Shown here one piece after another: positions 1-5,243 of a DNA stretch of 5,243 bases. The stretch is from contig CAIVPY010000134.1 in NCBI GenBank assembly GCA_903907885.1, positions 1 to 5,243 of the forward strand. Direction: 5' to 3'. Position 1 is the first letter of the stretch, and every line of letters starts with the position of its first letter. The position numbers and the translations under genes were made by a program. The notes below the pieces were generated by a model. That model was not told the DNA's origin, did not search any database, and worked only from the letters and a program-made list of their open reading frames with translations. This DNA comes from an uncultured Bacteroidota bacterium. GTDB taxonomy: Bacteria > Bacteroidota > Bacteroidia > UKL13-3.

Positions 1-110
1 CTAGTCTGCCATAGGCCACTAGGCCACCTGTTTTATTGTTTCCTGTTTGTCTATGTGTCTTCGTCGCAGTCTTGCTTTCGCTTCCGTCCCTGGTGGGTCT
101 TTCTGCCGCT
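1..110 (-). repeat. GC-rich in-frame segment in recG, candidate dispersed repeat
   Basis: This segment is about 52% G+C against about 28% for the next 200 bases of the same gene, and uses codons (CCC, ACC, AGC, GCG, ACG, GGC) rare in the neighbouring genes. On the plus strand it carries a tandem 8-mer, TAGGCCAC at 12-19 and 20-27. It also has an imperfect hairpin: CTAGT (1-5) pairs with ACTAG (18-22), and GCC (8-10) with GGC (14-16). On the minus strand GGCAGA occurs at both ends (107-102 and 10-5). The recG frame stays open throughout but encodes a hydrophilic Lys/Thr/Arg/Gly-rich stretch not expected in RecG. That the window begins within it fits a contig broken at a multicopy repeat, but this is inference; no second copy is present here. 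Its true left boundary is not visible. Confidence 0.45.
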
Positions 111-337
111 CCTTTTCCTAATGTTTGAAGATTGGAAATTTTACCTTTAAGTTGAATATATGGCAAGTCGACTATATCAATATCTCTAATCTTATAAATC
201 TTACTTCTGTCAACATGTCTAAATGGAAAATGATATAACAAATCATTAAAAGTAAAAATCTGCAATTCTTTTTGCAGTATTTCAGCTTTTGCTGGTCCTA
301 CACCTTTAAGATATTCTATGGAAGTTTTTAAATACAA
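1..337 (-). CDS. recG: ATP-dependent DNA helicase RecG, N-terminal fragment (runs off the left edge)
   Basis: RecG is a cytoplasmic helicase that remodels stalled replication forks and branch-migrates Holliday junctions. Only 112 codons are visible, all before the helicase motifs. The identification rests on the N-terminal pattern: IEYLKGVGPAKAEIL (residues 7-21), ELQIFTFNDLLYHFPFRHVD (24-43), then DRSKIYKIRDI and YIQLKGKISNLQTLG (60-74), which opens the wedge OB-fold. No ATG is available: an in-frame TAA lies four codons before a TTG at 337-335, and TTG is the only usual start codon between the stop and the conserved sequence. From about residue 80 (PTRDGSESKT onward) the protein no longer resembles RecG and the DNA becomes GC-rich; the last visible residues (GRL) could rejoin the RLVA strand expected here. 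It lies 46 bp after the glycosyltransferase gene on the same strand. A weak -7-like box (AATTTTTG, 374-367) could give it its own promoter. Identification is solid from motifs; the state of the gene beyond the edge is unknown. Confidence 0.85.
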   Translation of the reverse strand, partial: MYLKTSIEYLKGVGPAKAEILQKELQIFTFNDLLYHFPFRHVDRSKIYKIRDIDIVDLPYIQLKGKISNLQTLGKGAAERPTRDGSESKTATKTHRQTGNNKTGGLVAYGRL

Positions 338-383
338 TTTATATATTTAACAATCTATTAATAAGGCAAAAATTTTTATGAGT

Positions 384-1571
384 TTATTTAATATCTTCTC
401 CTTTTGTATGATGAGGAGTGGGTATGAAATTTCGATTAGCCCCTTTAAGTTTTGTTAAACTTTTCAATACTGTTAAAAACAAGAAAGGAACATGTATAAG
501 CGCTTTGAAATATTTTAGTTTGTAAAATTTAAACGGAACAGCTATAACCAATGCGGCAATTGTAATTCCGAAACTAATGCTTGCAAGTTTGAACAGGTGA
601 TGAAAAAAGAAAAAATTAAATACAAACAATATTGTTGTAATACCTAACATGAGTACTCTAGGTAGCAACATAAATTGAAGAATTTTATTAAAATAGTGAA
701 TATTTCCTTTACTTACTAATGCCCAAAGAGATTGCAATAAATTTTTTCTTAGGTAAAACAGTTGTGCTGAAACCCAACGTCTTCGTTGCGATTGGAACTC
801 AGAAAATAATCTTGTTTTTTCGTCATACAGCATTATATCATCGAAGTAATAAGCAAACAAATTCTCTTTACCTATTTCTACTTCAATTTCCTTGTCAAAA
901 CCGCCAACCGATTTAAATCCCATCAATTTATTTAAAAAATAGTCTCTTCTAAACACAATTCCTGAACCAATAAGAGCAGAATGTAATCCCAAGTTTTGCA
1001 TTCCCTTTCTAAAAATCGCATTGTTAATTTCTTCACTAATAGCATCCAAAATAGACACTGATGTATCTAAGTTTTTAGCTGTACGGTGGGTTTGAACAAT
1101 TACTACATTGCCAGTAAGTTTTTGGTTTAATTTATGCAAATAGGATGTTTCCATAACATTATCAATATCAAGAACAACTATATAGTCATACTCACCATCT
1201 TTCACAATATCATAAGCCATTTTCACACACCTAAGTTTAGCACTATGTTCAAAGTGCATGTCTAATACTTCTGCTTGTGTTTGTTTTAATTCTTCAATTG
1301 TTTCTGGTTGAAGATGGTCACCAACTATTATAATTTTATAAAAATCCTTAGGGTAATCAATCTTAAAGTTATCAATTAAACTTTCTTTAATTACCTTGTC
1401 GTTTTTGTATGCTGGAACAATGATTGCAAACTTTCTATAAAAATTAGAAGAGGTATAGTTAATTCGTTTTTGAGGGAAACAGGAGGCTATTGAACAAATA
1501 AGCATATATCCCCCTGTGAATATTAGGTAGGCATAAAATAGATAGAATAGTATATAAATTAAATACAGCAA
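384..1571 (-). CDS. Membrane-anchored family 2 glycosyltransferase (cellulose/hyaluronan-synthase-like)
   Basis: Likely transfers a sugar from a nucleotide-sugar donor to a growing polysaccharide or lipid acceptor on the inner face of the cytoplasmic membrane; donor and product cannot be read from the sequence. The GT-A fold is seen as IIVPAY (50-55), VGD (83-85), the metal-binding DID (135-137), GSG (202-204) and QRRRW (262-266), the QxxRW signature of processive GT2 enzymes. One transmembrane segment precedes the domain (about 2-28) and about three follow (295-323, 329-346, 355-371). Where relatives usually have an ED pair before QxxRW, this protein reads DKEIE (226-230), so the general-base Asp may be replaced or shifted. 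The start is TTG at 1571: an in-frame TAA lies eight codons upstream and the first ATG is codon 23, which would remove the first membrane helix. A -7-like box ends only 8 bp before the TTG. The 395-residue length is normal for single-domain membrane GT2 proteins. No polysaccharide cluster is visible around it. Confidence 0.85.
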   Translation of the reverse strand: MLYLIYILFYLFYAYLIFTGGYMLICSIASCFPQKRINYTSSNFYRKFAIIVPAYKNDKVIKESLIDNFKIDYPKDFYKIIIVGDHLQPETIEELKQTQAEVLDMHFEHSAKLRCVKMAYDIVKDGEYDYIVVLDIDNVMETSYLHKLNQKLTGNVVIVQTHRTAKNLDTSVSILDAISEEINNAIFRKGMQNLGLHSALIGSGIVFRRDYFLNKLMGFKSVGGFDKEIEVEIGKENLFAYYFDDIMLYDEKTRLFSEFQSQRRRWVSAQLFYLRKNLLQSLWALVSKGNIHYFNKILQFMLLPRVLMLGITTILFVFNFFFFHHLFKLASISFGITIAALVIAVPFKFYKLKYFKALIHVPFLFLTVLKSLTKLKGANRNFIPTPHHTKGEDIK

Positions 1572-1579
1572 TACAGAGG

Positions 1580-1587
1580 CGAAAGTA
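1580..1587 (-). promoter_or_regulatory. Candidate Bacteroidota -7 box for the glycosyltransferase gene
   Basis: TACTTTCG on the minus strand matches TAnnTTTG at all but one fixed position. The -33 element is poor: a TTT rather than TTG lies about 20 bp upstream. Transcription would begin around 1575, almost on top of the TTG start at 1571, implying a nearly leaderless message or a start further downstream. Confidence 0.4.
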
Positions 1588-1655
1588 GCAATTTAGTCTT
1601 GTTTATAAAACACTAATTTGCTTGACAAACTATCCATAAAGAACATTGACATACA

Positions 1656-1669
1656 ATACTTTGCAGTAT
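1656..1669 (-). terminator. Weak hairpin downstream of the HTH regulator gene
   Basis: Read on the minus strand, ATACT-GCAA-AGTAT forms a 5-bp stem capped by a GNRA-type tetraloop, 36 bp after the regulator stop codon. The stem is AT-rich and no T-tract follows, so it is a poor intrinsic terminator and may be chance. The rest of the 134-bp gap between regulator and glycosyltransferase holds only the candidate promoter box. Confidence 0.2.
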
Positions 1670-1705
1670 GACTTATAACTGTTTAAGATAATATGATTTA
1701 TAAAA

Positions 1706-2695
1706 TTATCTAATTAATGCCTTCAAGTTCTCAATTTTATCAAACAAAATTTTAAAAAACTGATTTCTTTGTTTCTCACTTTGCCCGCTTATTTGAATTG
1801 ATTTTTGCATTAAATTCTTTATCCACGATTCGTTTTCTGCTACAAATGATGGATTGCTAGTGCTAATCATATTAAAAGTGTTATTACTTACAAATGCCAT
1901 TTTAGTGTCTGCAATTTGTACAACTATACTATTGTTGCCTATCATAACCTCGCTTTTAAATAAAGTGAAATTTTGATTGCTATCCATATTTTTGCTACTA
2001 AGTTGGGCTTGTTTTTTTAAATTTGTTATAACCAATTCAATATGATCGCACATGCGAAGAGCTTGTGATTTATCTTCAAAAAAATCGTTTTCCCAAAAAT
2101 ATTCAATTTGCTTTAAGGTACTATTTAGAGTGTCTTCACTCCAAATTTCAACCGATGGCACTTGATTATAGTAATGTAACATTTGTTTAGCAGCTTCAAG
2201 CAAAGTATCATCAATTAAATTAGCATCAAATTTCTTGTGTGCAAATTCCTCATGACTAACAATACTTTTTAACCAATAGAATAATTTAAAACTAGCAAAT
2301 TCTTCATTTGCAAAATGATGCCAAATAGGTACATCATCTGCTGCATATATGATATGGCTGTTTGGAACTTTTGATATGTTTTTTACATGTCCAAGTAATG
2401 TTTGAAGCCATAAATGAAAATTGTTTTTATCACCCCCAATTTTAAGGTAAGAAAAACTTACTAGACTATCAACGGGACCTTGTAATGCCATATCAAATGA
2501 AACCTTAAAATGTTTGACCATTTTATCTATTTCATCAATGTTTAAAGGTATTTCGCCCCTCATTCTTCTGTATGCACTATCCGTGCTAAGCCCAAGAATA
2601 TCGGCTAGTTCGTCTGCTATTCCTTTTCCGTTTAATAGTCCTGATTTTATTTTATCAATAAATGCCAATTGTATGGCTTTTGATTGTGCTTCCAT
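1706..2695 (-). CDS. Helix-turn-helix transcriptional regulator of a Bacteroidota-type family
   Basis: Predicted cytoplasmic DNA-binding regulator. Residues 10-70 form an XRE/BetR-like helix-turn-helix: GIADELADILGLSTDSAYRR (25-44) gives the two core helices, with STDSAYRRMRGE as recognition helix, followed by LNIDEIDKMVKHFKVSFDMAL. The remaining ~250 residues are a mostly helical domain without a recognised ligand or enzyme signature. The stretch IYAADDVPIWHHF (116-128) followed by FASFKLFYWLKS (133-144) resembles a conserved block I associate with Bacteroidota HTH proteins of this size; the function of that block is unknown to me. The ATG at 2695 is the natural start because it leaves a short N-terminal helix before the HTH. 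It is divergent from the exported-protein operon, and the intergenic region carries three TTGCA-N5-TGCAA palindromes, two of them overlapping its predicted promoter, so autorepression is likely. The HTH call is firm; targets and signal are inferred or unknown. Confidence 0.75.
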   Translation of the reverse strand: MEAQSKAIQLAFIDKIKSGLLNGKGIADELADILGLSTDSAYRRMRGEIPLNIDEIDKMVKHFKVSFDMALQGPVDSLVSFSYLKIGGDKNNFHLWLQTLLGHVKNISKVPNSHIIYAADDVPIWHHFANEEFASFKLFYWLKSIVSHEEFAHKKFDANLIDDTLLEAAKQMLHYYNQVPSVEIWSEDTLNSTLKQIEYFWENDFFEDKSQALRMCDHIELVITNLKKQAQLSSKNMDSNQNFTLFKSEVMIGNNSIVVQIADTKMAFVSNNTFNMISTSNPSFVAENESWIKNLMQKSIQISGQSEKQRNQFFKILFDKIENLKALIR

Positions 2696-2717
2696 TGTAG
2701 TTATAAAATATTACCTG

Positions 2718-2732
2718 TTGCAAAATATGCAA
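2718..2732. promoter_or_regulatory. Operator-like palindrome, copy 1 (TTGCA-N5-TGCAA)
   Basis: TTGCAAAATATGCAA has perfect 5-bp arms around a 5-bp spacer. It lies 23 bp upstream of the regulator start codon and overlaps the end of that gene's candidate -7 box, where a bound dimer would block initiation. A 15-bp symmetric site suits a dimeric HTH protein. Confidence 0.6.
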
Positions 2733-2761
2733 ATAAAATAAGTGAATTGCACATGATGCAA
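2730..2761 (-). promoter_or_regulatory. Candidate promoter of the HTH regulator gene
   Basis: On the minus strand TTG (2761-2759) is separated by 21 bp from TTTATTTG (2737-2730), which matches TAnnTTTG except for the second base. Transcription would start near 2724, about 30 nt before the ATG. The -33 TTG lies inside palindrome copy 2, and the end of the -7 box lies inside copy 1. Confidence 0.35.
2747..2761. promoter_or_regulatory. Operator-like palindrome, copy 2 (TTGCA-N5-TGCAA)
   Basis: TTGCACATGATGCAA has the same arms and spacer length as copy 1 but a different spacer sequence, so the arms rather than a duplicated block are conserved. Its centre is 29 bp from copy 1, close to three helical turns, which could place two dimers on nearly the same face. 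It covers the candidate -33 element of the regulator promoter. Confidence 0.6.
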
Positions 2762-2796
2762 ATTTTATTGGTTTTCTGTATTATATCATAATTTGA

Positions 2797-2811
2797 TTGC
2801 AGGTTTTGCAA
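2797..2811. promoter_or_regulatory. Operator-like palindrome, copy 3 (TTGCA-N5-TGCAA)
   Basis: TTGCAGGTTTTGCAA is the third exact-arm copy; here the symmetry extends one pair further (ATTGCA...TGCAAT). Its centre is 50 bp from copy 2, near five helical turns, and about 65 bp upstream of the candidate -7 box of the rightward operon. That position suits activation or loop formation rather than simple promoter occlusion. Confidence 0.6.
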
Positions 2812-2840
2812 TTATAAATTCCAAAATTAGAATACGGTCA

Positions 2841-2872
2841 TTAGAAAATTTTCATACTTAAATAGACCTTTG
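2841..2872 (+). promoter_or_regulatory. Candidate promoter of the exported-protein operon
   Basis: GACCTTTG (2865-2872) fits TAnnTTTG except at the first base; an imperfect -33 element, TTA (2841-2843), lies 21 bp upstream. Transcription would begin near 2877, about 20 nt before the ATG at 2899. The weak match would suit a promoter needing an activator. Confidence 0.3.
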
Positions 2873-2898
2873 AAATACAAATTTAAAACATACATGCC

Positions 2899-3918
2899 AT
2901 GAAAAAATCAATCTGTTTAGTAGCCTTATTTATTGGATTAATAAGCTACTCATTTGCACAAAAAATTAAGCCTACTTTAACTGTTCTAAACATAGATAGC
3001 AAAGGCTTACCAATGGATCCTTCTCAACTTGGTAATTTAACTCGAATTGAAATTGACAAACTAGATACATTTGATGTTACCGACCGTTATGATGTGATGT
3101 ATTTAATAGATAAAAACAAATTGAATATAACAAACTGTTATGGTAAAATGTGTTTACTTGAAATTGGTAATACAATTAAAACCAATTATATGTTATCAGG
3201 TAGTGTTGAGTTGTATGGGCAAACCATTATCGCAACTTTTAGACTAATTGATATTGCTAATGCTACCGTAATAAAAACAAGTATAGAAGAGTATATTGAT
3301 GTGCCTACCGAACTTCAACAAATAATTGGCTGTAGCATTAAAAAAATGTTTGGCAAACCAGTGAACGAAGATCTTTGGAGCAAATTAACCAAACGTAACG
3401 ATTATGAAAGTGCTATAAATAATCCAACTAAAAACAAAGTTAATTTAAGTGGTCCTAGATTTGGTTATGCTTTTATGTTTGGCAATGAAGCAGATGTATT
3501 GAGTGCTAGTGTAGATAAAGGCGGTTATGGTGCTTATCCAAGTTCCTTTCAGTTTGGGTATCAGTTTGAAAAACAATATTTAAATGAAGGCAACTTTCAG
3601 GCTTTGGTTGAGTTTATACCAATGGTTACAGGTGTAGACCACCAAATGTTTATACCCAGTTTTACTTTTTTAAATGGATTTAGAAACAACAAAGGTGGAT
3701 GGGAAGTGGGTATAGGTCCTACATTTGGAATAACAAAAAAAATTAATGATAAATTAGATAGTAGAGGAGATGCAAAGTTTAACTCAGCTTTAATTTTAGC
3801 ATTTGGACGAACTTTTAAAAGTGGAAAATTAAATATTCCTATAAATATATGGGGTTGTGTGCCAAATGCAGATGGTTGGAGGTTAGGCATATCCATTGGT
3901 TATAATGGCAAAAAGTAA
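2899..3918 (+). CDS. Exported protein with CsgG/TolB-N-like domain and possible outer-membrane barrel
   Basis: Not recognised as a named protein. A clear signal peptide (MKKS, hydrophobic 5-17, cleavage after SFA at 20) sends it out of the cytoplasm; there is no lipobox Cys. Residues 26-150 follow the alternating pattern of the CsgG/FlgO/TolB-N fold: LTVLNI, a short helix with LTRIEIDKL, FDVTDRYDVMYLI, then CYGKMCLLEIGNTIKTNYML and SGSVELYGQTIIATFRLID. The pair C80/C85 before the EIG helix could form a disulfide. Residues 185-339 are rich in short alternating Gly/aromatic strands (FGYAFMFG, FQFGYQF, WEVGIGPTFGI, WRLGISIGY), suggesting a small beta-barrel or beta-sandwich at the outer membrane. 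It is first in the operon, 15 bp before the FISUMP/T9SS gene, so a cell-surface role is likely. ATG at 2899 is chosen because the signal peptide begins there; the ATG at 2894 is out of frame and stops after two codons. Confidence 0.65.
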   Translation: MKKSICLVALFIGLISYSFAQKIKPTLTVLNIDSKGLPMDPSQLGNLTRIEIDKLDTFDVTDRYDVMYLIDKNKLNITNCYGKMCLLEIGNTIKTNYMLSGSVELYGQTIIATFRLIDIANATVIKTSIEEYIDVPTELQQIIGCSIKKMFGKPVNEDLWSKLTKRNDYESAINNPTKNKVNLSGPRFGYAFMFGNEADVLSASVDKGGYGAYPSSFQFGYQFEKQYLNEGNFQALVEFIPMVTGVDHQMFIPSFTFLNGFRNNKGGWEVGIGPTFGITKKINDKLDSRGDAKFNSALILAFGRTFKSGKLNIPINIWGCVPNADGWRLGISIGYNGKK

Positions 3919-3933
3919 TTAATATAAATCATC

Positions 3934-4854
3934 ATGAAAAACTTAATTTCAATTGTGGTACTACTATTAATGTTAGCCACACAAAATAAAGCACAAACAG
4001 TTACAGACATTGATGGTAACGTATATGACACGGTAGTAATTGGCAAGCAAGTGTGGATGAAACAAAACCTAAAAGTTACACGTTACAACAATGGGACTCT
4101 TATTCCTATCATAAAAGACAGTTTGTTGTGGACTAACAATACAACTGGAGCTAGGTGTTACTATAACAACGATTCTTCAACCAACAACTTTATCTATGGA
4201 GCTTTGTATAATTGGTATGCAGTAAATAATACTAATAAAATTAGTCCAACAGGATGGCATGTATCCACTGAAACTGAATGGATAGCAGCAGAAAATTTTC
4301 TTGGTGGAGATTCTATAGCTGGGGGTAAAATGAAAGAAGTAGGAACAACTCATTGGACATCACCAAATGTAGATGCTACAAACAGTAGCAGATTTACTGG
4401 ATTGCCCGGTGGATGTCGTAGTTTTAATGCTAGTTACCAATTCTTTCGTGACAATGGATTGTGGTGGACTGCTACTGAAAGAGACGCTAATTGGGCAATG
4501 AGCTTATATTTTTGGAATCAGTTTGGTGGTGTTGATCACAATCCAGGAAGTAAAAAATATGGGTTTAGTGTGAGGTGCGTGAGGGATTTAGCATTTAATG
4601 GAATTAACGAACTTAATTTGTATGATAAAATAAAATTATATCCTAATCCTGCTACCGAAAAAATTTCTATTGAATACACTTCAAATCAAGAGGTACAAGT
4701 AGATATGTATAATTTGATTGGCGAATGTGTGTATCAAAACAAATTATTAAGTGATAACAAATCAGTTGACATCACTTCGTTAACAAAGGGTATATATACA
4801 GTTATTGTTTCTTGCCCAGATTGGAATAAAAAAATGAGGTTAATTAAAGAATAA
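3934..4854 (+). CDS. Secreted FISUMP-domain protein with T9SS type A C-terminal sorting domain
   Basis: Predicted secreted or surface-attached protein. A signal peptide (1-20, cleaved after NKA before QTV) takes it through Sec. Residues 22-217 are a FISUMP domain (Fibrobacter succinogenes major paralogous domain), seen as DIDGNVYDTVVIGKQVWM (25-42) with QNLKVTRYNNG, GALYNWYAV (89-97), SPTGWHVSTETEW (104-116), LPGGCRSFNA (157-166), LWWTATE (176-182) and YGFSVRCVRD (209-218). This C-type-lectin-like fold is suspected of binding or adhesion, but its ligand is not established. Residues 230-306 form a type A T9SS sorting domain: IKLYPNPATEKISIEY, VDMYNLIGECVY, then TSLTKGIYTVIV and the Lys-rich end MRLIKE. 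That domain directs passage through the type IX translocon and is normally removed on anchoring. The gene is complete and at a usual length, 15 bp behind its upstream neighbour and almost certainly co-transcribed. Confidence 0.9.
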   Translation: MKNLISIVVLLLMLATQNKAQTVTDIDGNVYDTVVIGKQVWMKQNLKVTRYNNGTLIPIIKDSLLWTNNTTGARCYYNNDSSTNNFIYGALYNWYAVNNTNKISPTGWHVSTETEWIAAENFLGGDSIAGGKMKEVGTTHWTSPNVDATNSSRFTGLPGGCRSFNASYQFFRDNGLWWTATERDANWAMSLYFWNQFGGVDHNPGSKKYGFSVRCVRDLAFNGINELNLYDKIKLYPNPATEKISIEYTSNQEVQVDMYNLIGECVYQNKLLSDNKSVDITSLTKGIYTVIVSCPDWNKKMRLIKE

Positions 4855-4873
4855 GCGAATAATTGAAAACAAA

Positions 4874-5243
4874 ATGAAAACGAAACTTATACACTGGACA
4901 CCAAGGGTAATATGCATACTTGCCATTCTTTTCGTAAGTATGTTTGCGCTCGATTCTTTTTCTCCCGAACTTAGTATTTGGCAACAAATAGGAGGATTCT
5001 TAATGCATCTTATTCCATCTTATATTTTATTGGTATTTTTACTGATAGCTTGGAAATGGGAACTAGTTGGAGGAGTTCTACTTTTATTAATTAGTTTAGG
5101 TTTCTCTCCATTTATTTATCAGCACAATTTCAATATGAATCATTCAGTATTGATGAGTTTACAAATAATATTTATGATAAACTTTCCTTTTATGCTTTCA
5201 GGTTCGCTATTTATTTGGGAACATTTTATCAAAAACAAAAAAA
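4874..5243 (+). CDS. Small four-helix integral membrane protein (3' end cut by window edge)
   Basis: An open frame of 123 codons runs from ATG 4874 to the edge without a stop. The product is very hydrophobic with four predicted membrane segments: about residues 10-26 (VICILAILFVSMFALD), 38-59 (ending LLVFLLIAW), 63-81 (LVGGVLLLLISLGFSPF) and 93-115. It ends in the Lys-rich tail FIKNKK, so the true stop is probably within a few codons. Its size, the SPF-IYQHNF loop and the closing IWEHF tail resemble small Bacteroidota membrane proteins of unknown function (I think of the DUF7670 type, from memory). It starts 19 bp after the FISUMP/T9SS gene behind the A-rich leader GAAAACAAA and is probably in the same operon. 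No catalytic or transport signature is visible. Confidence 0.7.
   Translation, partial: MKTKLIHWTPRVICILAILFVSMFALDSFSPELSIWQQIGGFLMHLIPSYILLVFLLIAWKWELVGGVLLLLISLGFSPFIYQHNFNMNHSVLMSLQIIFMINFPFMLSGSLFIWEHFIKNKK

Noticed and set aside
1..165. Open plus-strand frame across the left edge
   Set aside because: No start codon is visible before the conserved recG region, which it overlaps in antisense; openness follows from the GC-rich composition.
260..277. Inverted repeat CTGCAA-N6-TTGCAG, resembling the operator half-sites
   Set aside because: The half-sites are in the opposite order with a different spacer, and it lies in conserved RecG coding sequence (LQKELQ), which explains the bases.
719..916. 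65-codon open frame on the plus strand
   Set aside because: It lies wholly opposite the glycosyltransferase gene, whose motifs are clear, and shows no domain-like pattern or start context.
2514..2741. 75-codon open frame on the plus strand
   Set aside because: Antisense to the HTH-coding part of the regulator gene; its sequence mirrors that gene's codons and it runs through the operator region.
2701..2811. CRISPR-like or tandem repeat array
   Set aside because: The repeated unit is a 15-bp palindrome with irregular 14 and 35 bp gaps and no conserved spacer size, so operators explain it better.
3597..3896. 99-codon open frame on the minus strand
   Set aside because: Opposite the exported-protein gene; Pro/Asn/Phe-rich composition is what the reverse of Gly-rich barrel codons gives.
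5218..5243. A-rich run at the right edge as a possible terminator or poly-A artefact
   Set aside because: It is in frame with the membrane protein and encodes a normal Lys-rich cytoplasmic tail.

Overview
The window looks like part of a Bacteroidota chromosome. It is AT-rich, has no Shine-Dalgarno-like sequence before its starts (A-rich leaders instead), has promoter-like TAnnTTTG boxes, and encodes a FISUMP protein with a C-terminal type IX secretion (T9SS) sorting domain, which is a Bacteroidota hallmark. The genus cannot be determined from the sequence.

Layout. Positions 1-337 (minus) hold the N-terminal part of recG, running off the left edge. Its last ~107 bases are much more GC-rich (my count: about 52% for 1-110 against 28% for 121-320) and read in frame through sequence that does not resemble RecG, as if a foreign repeat had been inserted. 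Positions 384-1571 (minus) encode a membrane-anchored family 2 glycosyltransferase with a TTG start. Positions 1706-2695 (minus) encode a helix-turn-helix regulator of a Bacteroidota-type family. A 203-bp divergent intergenic region follows, with three exact copies of the palindrome TTGCA-N5-TGCAA. To the right, three plus-strand genes are closely spaced (15 and 19 bp gaps): an exported protein with a CsgG/TolB-N-like domain and a possible beta-barrel end (2899-3918), the secreted FISUMP/T9SS protein (3934-4854), and a small four-helix membrane protein whose stop codon lies beyond the right edge (4874 onward).

Working model. The HTH protein probably binds the TTGCA-N5-TGCAA sites, repressing itself (two sites overlap its predicted promoter) and controlling the divergent envelope/surface operon. 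The gene identities are fairly firm for RecG, the glycosyltransferase and the FISUMP/T9SS protein. The regulator-operator-operon link is inference from the palindromes and the layout. The two observations most worth following are the operator cluster and the GC-rich in-frame segment in recG.
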